The position numbers and the translations under genes were made by a program. From contig NZXU01000085.1 in the NCBI GenBank assembly GCA_002698425.1, positions 1 through 64,000 of the forward strand: a stretch of 64,000 nucleotides of DNA, given 5' to 3'. Shown here piece by piece: positions 20,816 to 29,614 of the stretch. This stretch comes from Ahrensia sp. GTDB taxonomy: Bacteria; Pseudomonadota; Alphaproteobacteria; Rhizobiales; Rhizobiaceae. Each line of letters starts with the position of its first letter. Within the stretch, counting starts at the first letter, position 1. The notes beneath the pieces were generated by a model. That model saw only the letters and a program-made list of their open reading frames with translations, made no database searches and was not told the origin of the DNA.

Positions 20816-21514
20816 ATGTCCCAGGACGAACTGAAAACCGCCGCGGCGCGTGCAGCGCTCGCTCATGTCGAGGACGGCATGAAACTCGGCATCGGCACCG
20901 GCAGCACTGCCGAGGCATTTGTTCACTTGCTGGCCGAAAAGGTCGGGGATGGCATGCGCGTGGTCGGCGTGCCGACGTCAGAACGCACGGCGCGGCTTTG
21001 CCTCGAACTCGGTGTTCCGCTGACCTCTCTGGATGAGGAGCCGCGGCTCGATCTTTGCATTGACGGCGCGGATGAAATCGATCCTGCGCTGAACCTGACC
21101 AAGGGCGGCGGCGGCGCTTTGCTGCGCGAAAAGATCGTCGCGTTCGCATCGGCGAAGATGATCGTGATCGCCGATGAGAGCAAGCTCGTCGACGCGCTTG
21201 GCGCATTTGCCCTGCCGATCGAGGTCAATCCCTTCGGCCTCGAAGCAACGCGGCTGGACGTGCAAAACGCCTATCGCGATCTCGGCTATTCGGGCGAGCT
21301 GCGCCTCAGGGTACGCAGCGGTGACGCGTTCGAAACCGATGGAGGGCATTACATTCTCGACGCATCTTTCGGCCACATTTCAAACCCAAAGGCTTTGTCC
21401 GACGCGCTCCATGCGATACCGGGTGTGGTCGAGCACGGCATGTTCATCGGAATGGCGTCACTCGCCATCGTCGCGGGAAGCGGCGGCATCCGGGAACTGA
21501 CGGCGCGGGGGTGA
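20816..21514 (+). CDS. rpiA: Ribose-5-phosphate isomerase A
   Basis: Interconverts ribose-5-phosphate and ribulose-5-phosphate in the pentose phosphate pathway. At 232 residues it has the family length. Conserved stretches are [11 protein letters not shown] (residues about 25-35), [10 protein letters not shown] with the catalytic Asp/Glu cluster, and [11 protein letters not shown] with the catalytic region. The next gene (DUF2059) follows after 66 bases on the same strand. Confidence 0.96.
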   Translation: MSQDELKTAAARAALAHVEDGMKLGIGTGSTAEAFVHLLAEKVGDGMRVVGVPTSERTARLCLELGVPLTSLDEEPRLDLCIDGADEIDPALNLTKGGGGALLREKIVAFASAKMIVIADESKLVDALGAFALPIEVNPFGLEATRLDVQNAYRDLGYSGELRLRVRSGDAFETDGGHYILDASFGHISNPKALSDALHAIPGVVEHGMFIGMASLAIVAGSGGIRELTARG

Positions 21515-21580
21515 CAAGACTGCGCCGCGCGTGGAAATTGAGGAAACGAACCGTCCAGGGAATCGGAGTTGATTGAAATC

Positions 21581-22129
21581 ATGAATTTTCAGCTAGCCAA
21601 AACTGCCCGCGGCATGGTTGCCGGATTGGCGCTCGCATGTGCGGTCTCGTCCGCTGCGATGGCGCAGGATATTTCCGAGTCGCATTTCGCCGCCGCCCGC
21701 GACGCGCTTGCGGCGATCCAGGCGACCGATGTCTACGACAATATCCTGCCGACTGCCGCCGAGGCGCTGAAGACGCGGCTGATCGCAAACAATATCGATC
21801 TCGAGGCGGAAGTCTCGGAGATTGTCGACGAACAGGCCTTTGCCCTGGTGCAGCGCCGCGCCGACCTCGAAAACGAGGCGGCGCGCGTATATGCGTCTGC
21901 GTTCACCGAAGAGGAACTGAAGGCAATTTCCGCGTTCTACACCACCGATGCGGGCAAGAAGCTCCTGTCCGCGGGGCCGATCGCGACGCGTGAAATCGCC
22001 AAGGCGGCCCGCATTTGGACCGCCGGCATCGAGCGCGATCTTCTGGAGAACGTTTCGAAGGCTCTCAACGATGCTGGCCTGCGCGCCAACACCGCGGAGG
22101 GTGGTGACGCGCAAACCGGCGGCAACTGA
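21581..22129 (+). CDS. Secreted DUF2059 domain protein
   Basis: A predicted periplasmic protein of 182 residues. It starts MNFQLAKTARG and has a signal peptide ending near AAMAQ (about residue 30). The DUF2059 region contains the alternating helices FTEEELKAISAFYTTDAGKKLL. GGAG lies 12 bases upstream of the ATG; a TTG at 21569 directly abuts it and is less likely. It lies between rpiA and gor, with a terminator after it. The function of the family is not known to me. Confidence 0.85.
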   Translation: MNFQLAKTARGMVAGLALACAVSSAAMAQDISESHFAAARDALAAIQATDVYDNILPTAAEALKTRLIANNIDLEAEVSEIVDEQAFALVQRRADLENEAARVYASAFTEEELKAISAFYTTDAGKKLLSAGPIATREIAKAARIWTAGIERDLLENVSKALNDAGLRANTAEGGDAQTGGN

Positions 22130-22152
22130 AACCAGCCGCTTGCCGAAATGCG

Positions 22153-22185
22153 AAGGCCCGGTTGAATTGCCGGGCCTTTTGTTCT
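22153..22185 (+). terminator. Rho-independent terminator after the DUF2059 gene
   Basis: AAGGCCCGG pairs with CCGGGCCTT around a short loop and is followed by TTTTGTTCTT on the plus strand. It ends the rpiA-DUF2059 unit ahead of gor. Confidence 0.85.
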
Positions 22186-22252
22186 TCTCCAGCATTCTTT
22201 AATCCGAAACAGATTCTGAAATCGCGGCCCGGCCGCGCAGCGGAGTGTCTCC

Positions 22253-23644
22253 ATGACGCAGTACGACTACGATCTATTTGTCATTGGCGGCGGATCGGGC
22301 GGCGTGCGCGCCGCGCGCCTCGCCGGCGGTCTCGGCAAGCGCGTCGGGCTTGCGGAGGAATACCGCATGGGCGGCACCTGCGTCATTCGCGGCTGCGTGC
22401 CGAAGAAGCTTTTCGTCTATGCCTCGCAATATTCCGAGCATTTCGAGGATGCGCCGGGCTATGGTTGGACGGTTGGCGACACGGCGTTCGATTGGCCCAC
22501 GCTGATCGCCGCCAAGGATCAGGAAATCGCCCGGCTGGAAGGCCTTTACCGCAAGGGACTGGAAAGCGCCGGCGTGACGATCCACGAGACGCGGGCGCGA
22601 CTCGTGTCCCGCCATGAAGTGTTGCTCGAAGCAACCGGCGAGACGATCACGGCAGATCAGATCCTTGTCGCGGTCGGCGGTCATCCGAAGCTTCATGACG
22701 CGCTTCCCGGCCATGAATATTGCATCACCTCCAACGGCGCTTTTCATCTGGAAGAGCTGCCGAAGGCCATCGTCATCGAGGGCGGCGGTTATATCGCGGT
22801 CGAATTCGCGAATATCTTCCACGGCCTCGGCGTCGACACCACGCTGGTCTATCGCGGCATGAAGATCCTCGGCGGGTTTGACGAGGATTTGCGCGATCAC
22901 CTGCAGGACACGATGATCGCCAAGGGGATCAGGATCGTCTGCCATCAGGTGCTCGAGAAGGTGTCGAAGCGCGATGACGGGCGACTGGAAGGCCGGCTCT
23001 CGGACGGCGAAACGCTCCTGGCCGACCAAATCATGCTGGCGATCGGGCGCGTGCCAAACACCGGCAGGTTGGGTCTTGATCACGCCGGTGTCGAGACCGA
23101 TCAGCGCGGCGCGATCGTGGTCGACGCCTTTTCGCGCACCAATGTCGACAACATCTGGGCGGTCGGCGACGTGACGAACCGCGTGCAGCTGACGCCGGTC
23201 GCCATCCACGAGGCGATGTGCTTCCTCGAAACCGCCTTCAAGGACAACCCGACCGAGCCGGATTACGAAACGATCGCGACCGCTGTCTTTTCACAGCCGG
23301 AAATCGGCACGGTCGGGCTGACCGAGCACCAGGCTGCTGAAAAATACGAGGAGCTGGAAGTCTATCGCGCCAGTTTCCGCCCAATGCACAACATCCTGCC
23401 GGGCCGTGACGAGAAGATGCTGATGAAGCTGATCGTCGATGCAGCGAGCCGCGTGGTCGTTGGCGCACATATCATCGGGCCGGGGGCCGGCGAGATGTCG
23501 CAATTGCTGGGCATTTCGCTGAAGGCGCGTTGTACGAAAGACGATTTCGACGCGACGATGGCGGTGCATCCGACGGCTGCCGAAGAACTGGTGACCATGT
23601 ACAAGCCGACATACATCGTGAAGAACGGTGCCCGGGTCGACTGA
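22253..23644 (+). CDS. gor: Glutathione-disulfide reductase
   Basis: An FAD-dependent pyridine nucleotide-disulfide oxidoreductase of 463 residues that keeps glutathione reduced with NADPH. The FAD motif is VIGGGSGG (residues about 10-17), the redox disulfide is GGTCVIRGCVPKK (Cys pair near 43 and 48), and the NAD(P) motif is VIEGGGYIAVEFA. The C-terminal HPTAAEELVT motif supplies the catalytic His-Glu. GGAG lies seven bases before the ATG. Trypanothione/mycothione reductase is unlikely in this clade. Confidence 0.94.
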   Translation: MTQYDYDLFVIGGGSGGVRAARLAGGLGKRVGLAEEYRMGGTCVIRGCVPKKLFVYASQYSEHFEDAPGYGWTVGDTAFDWPTLIAAKDQEIARLEGLYRKGLESAGVTIHETRARLVSRHEVLLEATGETITADQILVAVGGHPKLHDALPGHEYCITSNGAFHLEELPKAIVIEGGGYIAVEFANIFHGLGVDTTLVYRGMKILGGFDEDLRDHLQDTMIAKGIRIVCHQVLEKVSKRDDGRLEGRLSDGETLLADQIMLAIGRVPNTGRLGLDHAGVETDQRGAIVVDAFSRTNVDNIWAVGDVTNRVQLTPVAIHEAMCFLETAFKDNPTEPDYETIATAVFSQPEIGTVGLTEHQAAEKYEELEVYRASFRPMHNILPGRDEKMLMKLIVDAASRVVVGAHIIGPGAGEMSQLLGISLKARCTKDDFDATMAVHPTAAEELVTMYKPTYIVKNGARVD

Positions 23645-23678
23645 CCCGCGCCCTTGAATGTGCCGCGAGGTCCATCCT

Positions 23679-24362
23679 ATGTCTTGGGGAAACGACGAAA
23701 AGCCCCAAGACATGGATGTAATGACCCCCGAGCAACTCGACACGATATTCCTGGCCGCGCAGAAAGGCGACCTGTTCGCCTATTTCGGCTACGGATCGCT
23801 GGTGAACCGAGATACCCACCGTACCGAAATCTACGGCGCGGTCCGGGCCAGGGTTCGCGGTTGGCGCCGTCACTGGCAGGGCCGGCCGCAGCATGGCGAC
23901 AATCCGATCTCGCTGCTCAGTGTCAAGGCTGAAAGCGATCCGGGCCATGAACTCCCGGGGCTCCTCGTGTTCGACCGTATCGAAAATCTCGATGCGCTGG
24001 ACGAGCGGGAATTCAACTATCACCGGCGTACCGTCGATGCGGAAGCGATCATGCTTCCCGTCGAAATGTCGCTGGAGGTTCCGGTCTTCATCTATGAGGG
24101 CAAGCCCGAAGTAGCGCCGGACACCGATCACGCCATCCTGCAGAGCTATCTCGACGCCGTGCTGCAGGGTTATCTTCTCGAATATGGGGAAGACGAGGTG
24201 AGGCGCTTCATCGCCGACACGCATGCTTTCGATCACACGCCAATCATCCGCGACCGGCACGAACCGCGCTACATGCGACCCGTCACGTTGCGCGACCATG
24301 AGGCGGAGCTGTTCGACGAAGCGCTCGCCGCTCATGGCGTGAAATACCGCGAAATGGCCTGA
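23679..24362 (+). CDS. Gamma-glutamylcyclotransferase-like family protein
   Basis: A protein of about 227 residues whose [15 protein letters not shown] (near residue 30) is the YGSL signature of the AIG2/gamma-glutamylcyclotransferase fold. It is followed by [13 protein letters not shown] and [22 protein letters not shown], which includes the expected acidic residue. Members release 5-oxoproline from gamma-glutamyl compounds or act on related substrates. The start MSWGND has GAGG eight bases upstream. It follows gor by 34 bases, so linked glutathione turnover is plausible. Confidence 0.8.
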   Translation: MSWGNDEKPQDMDVMTPEQLDTIFLAAQKGDLFAYFGYGSLVNRDTHRTEIYGAVRARVRGWRRHWQGRPQHGDNPISLLSVKAESDPGHELPGLLVFDRIENLDALDEREFNYHRRTVDAEAIMLPVEMSLEVPVFIYEGKPEVAPDTDHAILQSYLDAVLQGYLLEYGEDEVRRFIADTHAFDHTPIIRDRHEPRYMRPVTLRDHEAELFDEALAAHGVKYREMA

Positions 24363-24495
24363 CGGGGTCGCTCCCGCGTCGAATACAGGCTGGCATCCGG
24401 GGGCGCTTTCCCTTATAGGAGCGCGGCGGCCCGGGCTGCATCGATTGAAAGCCCCGCCGTTTCTCGAACCAGAAATGCAAATGCGAGTAAGTACG

Positions 24496-25878
24496 ATGGC
24501 ACAGACGTGGACCCCTGACAGCTGGAGAGCAAAGCCAATCCTGCAGGTCCCGGCCTATCCGGACCAGAAAGTCCTGGACGAGGTCGAGGGCCGTCTGCGC
24601 ACGTATCCGCCGCTGGTTTTTGCAGGCGAAGCTCGGGCGCTAAAGAAGCATCTGGCCGAGGTCAGCGAAGGCAATGCTTTTCTGCTCCAGGGGGGCGATT
24701 GCGCCGAAAGCTTCGCCGAACATGGCGCGGACAATATCCGCGACTTCTTCCGCGTCTTCCTGCAGATGGCTGTTGTTCTGACCTTCGGCGGCTCCAAGCC
24801 GGTCGTCAAGGTCGGCCGCATCGCGGGCCAGTTCGCGAAACCGCGTTCTTCGGATTTCGAGAAACAGGACGGCACGGAACTGCCTTCCTATCGCGGCGAT
24901 ATCATCAACGGCATCGACTTCACGCCGGAATCGCGCATTCCCGATCCGAACCGCCAGGAAATGGCCTACCGGCAGTCGGCCGCGACGCTGAACCTTTTGC
25001 GCGCTTTCGCGCAGGGCGGCTTCGCCAACCTGGAGAACGTGCATCAGTGGATGATGGGCTTCGTCGGCGACAGCCCGCAGGGCGAACGTTACGAGGCGCT
25101 TGCCGACCGGATCTCCGAGACCATGGATTTCATGCGCTCCATCGGGATCACGTCCGAAAGCTACGCCCGGTTGCGTGAGACCGATTTCTATACCAGCCAC
25201 GAGGCGCTGCTGCTCGGCTATGAGGAAGCGCTGACCCGCGTCGATTCCACCTCCGGCGACTGGTACGCCACCTCCGGCCACATGATCTGGATCGGCGACC
25301 GCACCCGTCAGGCGGATCATGCGCATATTGAATTCTGCCGCGGCATCAAGAACCCGATCGGACTCAAATGCGGCCCGTCGCTGCAGGCTGACGATCTGGT
25401 CAATCTGATCGACATTCTCAATCCGACCAATGAGCCGGGCCGGCTGACGCTGATTGCCCGCTTCGGCCATGACAAGGTGGAAGAGCATCTTCCGCGCCTG
25501 ATCCGGGCCGTGGAACGCGAAGGCAAGAAGGTCGTCTGGTCCTGCGACCCGATGCACGGCAACACGATCACGGCCAATGGCTACAAGACGCGGCCCTTCG
25601 AGCGCGTGCTTTCGGAGGTCGAGAGCTTCTTCGATGTCCACCGTGCCGAGGGCACCTATCCGGGCGGCATCCATGTCGAAATGACCGGAAAGAATGTCAC
25701 CGAATGCACCGGTGGCGCACGCGCCGTCTCGGCTGACGAATTGCAGGATCGGTATCACACGCATTGCGACCCGCGGCTCAATGCGGATCAGGCGCTGGAA
25801 CTGGCTTTCCTGATCGCGGAGAACCTGAAGGCCGGCCGCAACGGCAATGGCGAAAAGAGACTTGCGGTCAACGCCTGA
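24496..25878 (+). CDS. aroG: Class II 3-deoxy-7-phosphoheptulonate synthase
   Basis: Condenses phosphoenolpyruvate and erythrose-4-phosphate, the first step of the shikimate pathway. At 460 residues it is the plant/type II form ([10 protein letters not shown] start, [11 protein letters not shown] with the metal-binding Cys near residue 70, [16 protein letters not shown] and ECTGG). The start [10 protein letters not shown] is chosen by family likeness; an upstream ATG at 24445 stays in frame but adds residues unlike the family. A terminator follows. Monocistronic as far as can be seen. Confidence 0.93.
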   Translation: MAQTWTPDSWRAKPILQVPAYPDQKVLDEVEGRLRTYPPLVFAGEARALKKHLAEVSEGNAFLLQGGDCAESFAEHGADNIRDFFRVFLQMAVVLTFGGSKPVVKVGRIAGQFAKPRSSDFEKQDGTELPSYRGDIINGIDFTPESRIPDPNRQEMAYRQSAATLNLLRAFAQGGFANLENVHQWMMGFVGDSPQGERYEALADRISETMDFMRSIGITSESYARLRETDFYTSHEALLLGYEEALTRVDSTSGDWYATSGHMIWIGDRTRQADHAHIEFCRGIKNPIGLKCGPSLQADDLVNLIDILNPTNEPGRLTLIARFGHDKVEEHLPRLIRAVEREGKKVVWSCDPMHGNTITANGYKTRPFERVLSEVESFFDVHRAEGTYPGGIHVEMTGKNVTECTGGARAVSADELQDRYHTHCDPRLNADQALELAFLIAENLKAGRNGNGEKRLAVNA

Positions 25879-25920
25879 TTTCGGGCCTTAAACGGTCGCA
25901 TATCGGCTATCCAAATCTGC

Positions 25921-25952
25921 GGGGGCGATCCATGATCGCCCCTGTTTGTTTG
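25921..25952 (+). terminator. Rho-independent terminator after aroG
   Basis: GGGGCGATC and GATCGCCCC form a 9-bp stem with loop CAT, followed by TGTTTGTTTG. It lies just upstream of the GFA-family gene, so that gene may receive some read-through. Confidence 0.75.
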
Positions 25953-25965
25953 TGGGGAAAGCGAT

Positions 25966-26355
25966 ATGGAGAACAGGAAAGGCCAGTGCCATTGCGGCGC
26001 CGTGACCTTCGACGTCACCGGCCCGGTGCGCGAAGTGATCTATTGCCATTGCGAGCAATGCCGCAAGCAAAGCGGTCATATCATTGCCGCGACGGCCTGC
26101 CGGGATGACCAGCTGTCGGTGTACGTCGCGGAAAACCTGACCTGGTATGCCGCCTCGGACACGGCCAGGCGCGGCTTCTGCAAGACCTGCGGATCGCATC
26201 TTTTCTGGAAGGCGAATGGAAGCGACGCGACTTCCATCATGGCCGGTTCATTCGAAAAGCCGTCAGGTCTCCACTCGGGTCATCATATTCACGTGGCCGA
26301 CAAGGGCGACTACTACAACATCGCCGACGGCCTGCCGCAATTCGCGCAGCGATGA
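25966..26355 (+). CDS. GFA (CENP-V/GFA domain) family protein
   Basis: A small zinc protein of 129 residues with the family's cysteine pattern: CHCGAVTF near residue 8, YCHCEQCRKQSG near 28 and FCKTCGSHLFW near 70. Members were named for glutathione-dependent formaldehyde activation, but most have no tested function. GGGGAAAG precedes the ATG. Confidence 0.88.
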   Translation: MENRKGQCHCGAVTFDVTGPVREVIYCHCEQCRKQSGHIIAATACRDDQLSVYVAENLTWYAASDTARRGFCKTCGSHLFWKANGSDATSIMAGSFEKPSGLHSGHHIHVADKGDYYNIADGLPQFAQR

Positions 26356-26448
26356 AGCTGCGTTTCAAATTGTTGAACGCAAAGTCTCTGTCTGTCCACT
26401 CGTTCCTTCGGCCGTTTCATATTATCTGCGGCTCAAAGGAGAGTCATC

Positions 26449-27246
26449 ATGACCACCATGCCCAGTATCTTCGTGTCCCATGGCGGACCGAATGTCGTTA
26501 TCGAGCCTTCGGAAGCGCGTGACTTCCTCAAGAGCCTTGGATCGCTGCTGCCCAAACCCAAGGCCATCGTGATGGTGTCGGCGCATTTCGAGACAGAAGG
26601 CCCTGTCGTCGTCACCGATCCGCATCCAGCCATGATCTACGATTTCGGCGGGTTTCAGCAGGAACTCTACGAGATGGTCTATGCGGCGCCCGGCGAGCCG
26701 GAACTCGCAATGCGGATCGCTCACATGCTGGCTGACGCTGGTCTTGATCCCCGAGTCGCGCCTGAGCGCGGCTATGACCATGGCGCCTGGAACACGATGA
26801 TCCTGGCATGGCCGGATGCGGATATTCCGGTTGTGCAGGTCTCCATCGATCCGAACCGGGACGCCGCCTATCACTACGCCCTCGGCAAGGCGCTTGCACC
26901 TTTGCGTGAGGAAGGCATCCTGCTGATCGGGTCGGGCCATATCACCCACAATCTGCGCGCCATCTTCGCGTCGATGCGTTACGGGAAGAACCCCGATCCC
27001 GAATTGCCGCACAGGATCGAGGCTTTCACCGACTGGTTCGCGGAGCAGTTCGAGAAGGGCGATCGCGAAGCCATCCTCGATTGGCGCGAACGCGCGCCCT
27101 TCATCGCGGACAACCATCCGACTGACGAGCACTTGTTGCCGCTGTTCTTCGCTTACGGCGCTGCGGGAGATGCGCCCAAGCCGGAACGCGCCCATCATTC
27201 GCGCCAATACGGCTTTTTTGCCTGGGATTCCTGGTTCTTCCACTAA
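26449..27246 (+). CDS. DODA/LigB-type extradiol ring-opening dioxygenase
   Basis: A class III extradiol dioxygenase family member of 265 residues (YgiD/DODA group). Conserved features include FVSHGGPN near residue 7, VMVSAHFET, RGYDHGAWNTM and LIGSGHITHN, which supply the His ligands for the metal. The ATG has GGAG at 26439-26442, seven bases upstream. It stands alone rather than next to the hydroxylase cluster at 12-16 kb; a shared pathway is possible but not supported by position. Substrate unknown, probably a catechol. Confidence 0.87.
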   Translation: MTTMPSIFVSHGGPNVVIEPSEARDFLKSLGSLLPKPKAIVMVSAHFETEGPVVVTDPHPAMIYDFGGFQQELYEMVYAAPGEPELAMRIAHMLADAGLDPRVAPERGYDHGAWNTMILAWPDADIPVVQVSIDPNRDAAYHYALGKALAPLREEGILLIGSGHITHNLRAIFASMRYGKNPDPELPHRIEAFTDWFAEQFEKGDREAILDWRERAPFIADNHPTDEHLLPLFFAYGAAGDAPKPERAHHSRQYGFFAWDSWFFH

Positions 27247-27286
27247 TCGCCCTTGAAGCGGCCGACGGAAAAGACACATTGGCGCA

Positions 27287-27877
27287 ATGACAGAAATTTC
27301 TCCCGAACTCACACTCGGCCGGCGCGCGAATCTGCCAGCCGATCTGCGCTACATGTTCGACCGGTATCCGCGCGACGAGTGGCAGACGCACGCCAATCTC
27401 GGCGGCATGGCACAGTTCTGGCTGCAGCGGCACGACATGTTTCGCGAAGTCGGCGGCATGCTCACGCAGTCGGTTTCGCAATACAGGGAAGGGGAACTCG
27501 AGGCGCAGCCCTTCGCGCAATTTTTCGTGCCGCGTCTTCGGTTCTTCCTGCAGCAATTGCACGGCCATCACCAGATCGAGGACATGCATTATTTCCCCGT
27601 CTTCGTTCAGGCGGAAACGGGATTGAAGCGCGGTTTCGACCTTCTCGACAGCGACCACCACGTAATCCACGACGCATTGGAGCGCAATGCGCAGGGCGCC
27701 AATGAATTTCTCGGCAAGCTGGGAGAGGGGCGCGATGCGGCGCGTTTCGCCGCCGACACCTATGCAGGCGATACGGAAGGTCTTGTCGCGATGCTGTTGC
27801 GCCACCTGGAGGACGAGGAAGACCTGATCATTCCGGTCATTCTCGATCGCGGCGAGGACACGCTCGGGCTGATGTAG
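27287..27877 (+). CDS. Hemerythrin HHE domain protein
   Basis: A predicted cytoplasmic di-iron four-helix protein of 196 residues. Candidate ligands are in FWLQRHDMF, HHQIEDMHYFP, DSDHHVIHDAL and LLRHLEDEEDLIIP, the spacing expected for HHE proteins. Such proteins bind O2 or NO or sense iron/redox state. It converges on the BLUF gene with only a 2-base gap, so their 3' ends are very close. Confidence 0.88.
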   Translation: MTEISPELTLGRRANLPADLRYMFDRYPRDEWQTHANLGGMAQFWLQRHDMFREVGGMLTQSVSQYREGELEAQPFAQFFVPRLRFFLQQLHGHHQIEDMHYFPVFVQAETGLKRGFDLLDSDHHVIHDALERNAQGANEFLGKLGEGRDAARFAADTYAGDTEGLVAMLLRHLEDEEDLIIPVILDRGEDTLGLM

Positions 27878-27879
27878 CT

Positions 27880-28209
27880 TCAGGCCTCGGCCATCGCGCT
27901 TTCGAAATCGTCGAAAATCAGGCTGTCCATGTGCTTCATGCCCCATCCGTCATAGATGCGGCGGTCGACGGGTTTCTCCGCCATAATGACAATGCCCGTA
28001 TGGCGGTTGTCTGCCCTGATCTTGTTCATCAGACTGGTAACGTCGTCCTTGTCGCCTTCGAGAATCTGGGCGAACCGCTCGCCGTCATAACCGATGGCGC
28101 CGGTGATTTTGAGGAGGGCATTCTTCAAGGCCGCGGCTGCGACTATCCGGTTGACTTCCGCCTTCTCGAGGCCGGGCCGCGCCGAGCTCATATAGTATAG
28201 CCTGTACAT
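27880..28209 (-). CDS. Short BLUF-domain blue-light photoreceptor
   Basis: A stand-alone BLUF flavoprotein of 109 residues. The key residues line up exactly with AppA spacing: Y6 (AppA Y21), N30 (N45), Q48 (Q63), W89 (W104) and M91 (M106). The core reads KITGAIGYDGERFAQILEG. There is no effector domain, so it must signal through a partner. It is the only clear gene in a 300-base minus-strand gap; the start MYRLYY is taken because upstream sequence lacks family likeness. It converges on the hemerythrin gene. Confidence 0.9.
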   Translation of the reverse strand: MYRLYYMSSARPGLEKAEVNRIVAAAALKNALLKITGAIGYDGERFAQILEGDKDDVTSLMNKIRADNRHTGIVIMAEKPVDRRIYDGWGMKHMDSLIFDDFESAMAEA

Positions 28210-28336
28210 GGCGTGTGCTCCGCATTTGGTCCCTTCATGGTCATCATGAACCGCCGGGGCCGTTTCGTCGATAAAATATGACGTATCGAATATATTTATT
28301 GCGAGCGCCCTTTCGGGTCGCCGCAGCCAATTGCTT

Positions 28337-28621
28337 TCAATGGAGAATTTGAAACGGACCGGTCGCGTCTCCGGTTTCCTGCGGCATGATTTTAACGTCA
28401 CTGACGCTGGAATGTGGCGGACCTTGCCACAGCAGTACGACCATGGCGTCCACGGCGTCGTTCGATCCTGACAACAGGGCGACCACCGATCCGTCGCCCT
28501 CGTTGCGCACCCATCCTGACAAATCGAGCCTTGTGGCTTGCGACCGTGTCCATGCCCGGAACGAAACGCCCTGCACGCGCCCTGTAATGCGGGCGAGAAC
28601 TGTTTTCTGCGGACCGTTCAT
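28337..28621 (-). CDS. acyP: Acylphosphatase
   Basis: A protein of 94 residues, the normal acylphosphatase length, hydrolysing carboxyl-phosphate bonds. The phosphate-binding loop with catalytic Arg is GRVQGVSFRAW (residues about 14-24), and the catalytic Asn lies in SGWVRNEGDGSV. It overlaps the upstream membrane-protein gene by 4 bases, so the two are translationally coupled. Confidence 0.92.
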   Translation of the reverse strand: MNGPQKTVLARITGRVQGVSFRAWTRSQATRLDLSGWVRNEGDGSVVALLSGSNDAVDAMVVLLWQGPPHSSVSDVKIMPQETGDATGPFQILH

Positions 28622-28965
28622 CCTTGCCTGCCCGGATTGCGTTCGAAGACATAACTCGCGCAGAAAAAGAGTCCGGCAAGGAGAAACGGGCCGCCGAGCA
28701 TCAGGTTGATCCATGGCGGATTGGATAGAAGGGCGAAAGGCGACAAGCCGGCCAGCACGAACAGGATACCGCCTAGCCATGGTTTGCGCCAGGCAATGAC
28801 AAGGCACGCGATAAGGACGGCGCTCGGCAGCAAATGCATGAAAATAGCCGTGGCGGTCTTATCCCATGGCTGTTCGGACACGGGCACGTCGAGCGCAAAC
28901 AGCGATATGAACAGAATCCCGGCGAATGCGAGAATGCGTGCAAACCAGGCCAACAACTTCGTCAA
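28618..28965 (-). CDS. Small four-helix membrane protein, function unknown
   Basis: A protein of 115 residues with about four hydrophobic segments: [52 protein letters not shown] and [16 protein letters not shown]. The tail FERNPGRQG is short and basic. It heads a two-gene unit with acyP. I do not recognise a characterised family. Confidence 0.75.
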   Translation of the reverse strand: MTKLLAWFARILAFAGILFISLFALDVPVSEQPWDKTATAIFMHLLPSAVLIACLVIAWRKPWLGGILFVLAGLSPFALLSNPPWINLMLGGPFLLAGLFFCASYVFERNPGRQG

Positions 28966-29280
28966 GATACTGCGTCCTGTTTTTTACCTTTCGGCGTGGC
29001 AATTTCTGATCAAGGTCGCTATATGGACACTAACCGGTTCGGCTTGAGCGCGGAACCGGGCCGTTGTGCGATGTGTCGGAGAGATTTCGTTCTCCGGCTT
29101 AATGCTCTCGCGAACCGGCTAGCGTCGGCCTGCATCTCGCGTGCAGCGGAGCGCCTCGCGCGCATCGTCCAGTCCGACGATTTCATCGTTGCCTTTTCAT
29201 GCCGCCTTGTCGCGGTTGGCCGCGATATCCCGGCGTCGCTCCGTTTGCGGCGCCAGAACACGAACCGAATGAGGAAGCCA
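28966..29280 (+). other. GC-rich leader of rpsU with several hairpins, no independent gene
   Basis: A gap of 315 bases before rpsU. It contains several short inverted repeats: CCGGTTC/GAACCGG (29034-29059), CGGAGA/TCTCCG (29077-29096) and TCGCGG/CCGCGA (29210-29225). The rpsU frame stays open from 28834, but upstream residues are Arg/Ala-rich and unlike any S21, so I read this as a promoter plus structured 5' leader. A small RNA or ribosomal-protein autoregulatory leader is possible; nothing matches an RNA family I can name. Confidence 0.35.
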
Positions 29281-29520
29281 TTGCAAGTTCTCGTCAGAGA
29301 CAACAACGTCGACCAGGCCCTTCGGGTCCTGAAGAAGAAATTGCAGCGCGAAGGCGTTTTCCGTGAGATGAAAGCCCGCCGCGCTTATGAAAAGCCGTCC
29401 GAAAAGCGCGCCCGCGAAAAGGGCGAGGCCGTTCGCCGCAACCGCAAGGCTGCGCGCAAGCTGGCGCAGCGCGAAGGCCTGCTGCCGGGCCGCAAGCGTC
29501 CGGCACCGCGCAGCCGATAA
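29281..29520 (+). CDS. rpsU: 30S ribosomal protein S21 (TTG start)
   Basis: A small basic ribosomal protein of 79 residues. The start is read as TTG so that the protein begins (M)[17 protein letters not shown], the conserved S21 N terminus; GAGGA lies five bases upstream of this TTG. The ATG at 29269 would overlap that Shine-Dalgarno site and add four residues (MRKP). KMQREG-type core [18 protein letters not shown] and the basic tail [15 protein letters not shown] confirm the family. Confidence 0.9.
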   Translation: MQVLVRDNNVDQALRVLKKKLQREGVFREMKARRAYEKPSEKRAREKGEAVRRNRKAARKLAQREGLLPGRKRPAPRSR

Positions 29521-29536
29521 GACATGATTGTCGCCG

Positions 29537-29563
29537 GGCGCGGATCGCGTGACGATCCGCGCC
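29537..29563 (+). terminator. Strong hairpin after rpsU
   Basis: GGCGCGGATCG and CGATCCGCGCC form an 11-bp perfect stem with a five-base loop, 17 bases after the rpsU stop. There is no clear T-run, so it may stabilise the 3' end rather than terminate by itself. Confidence 0.5.
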
Positions 29564-29614
29564 GGCGCATTCTCCCCGATTGCCCTTGATGGCTTCCCGG
29601 GCTAATGCTCGCCC

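Noticed and set aside
28966..29280. N-terminal extension of S21 from an upstream in-frame ATG
   Set aside because: The extra residues are Arg/Ala-rich and unlike S21, and the best Shine-Dalgarno precedes the TTG.
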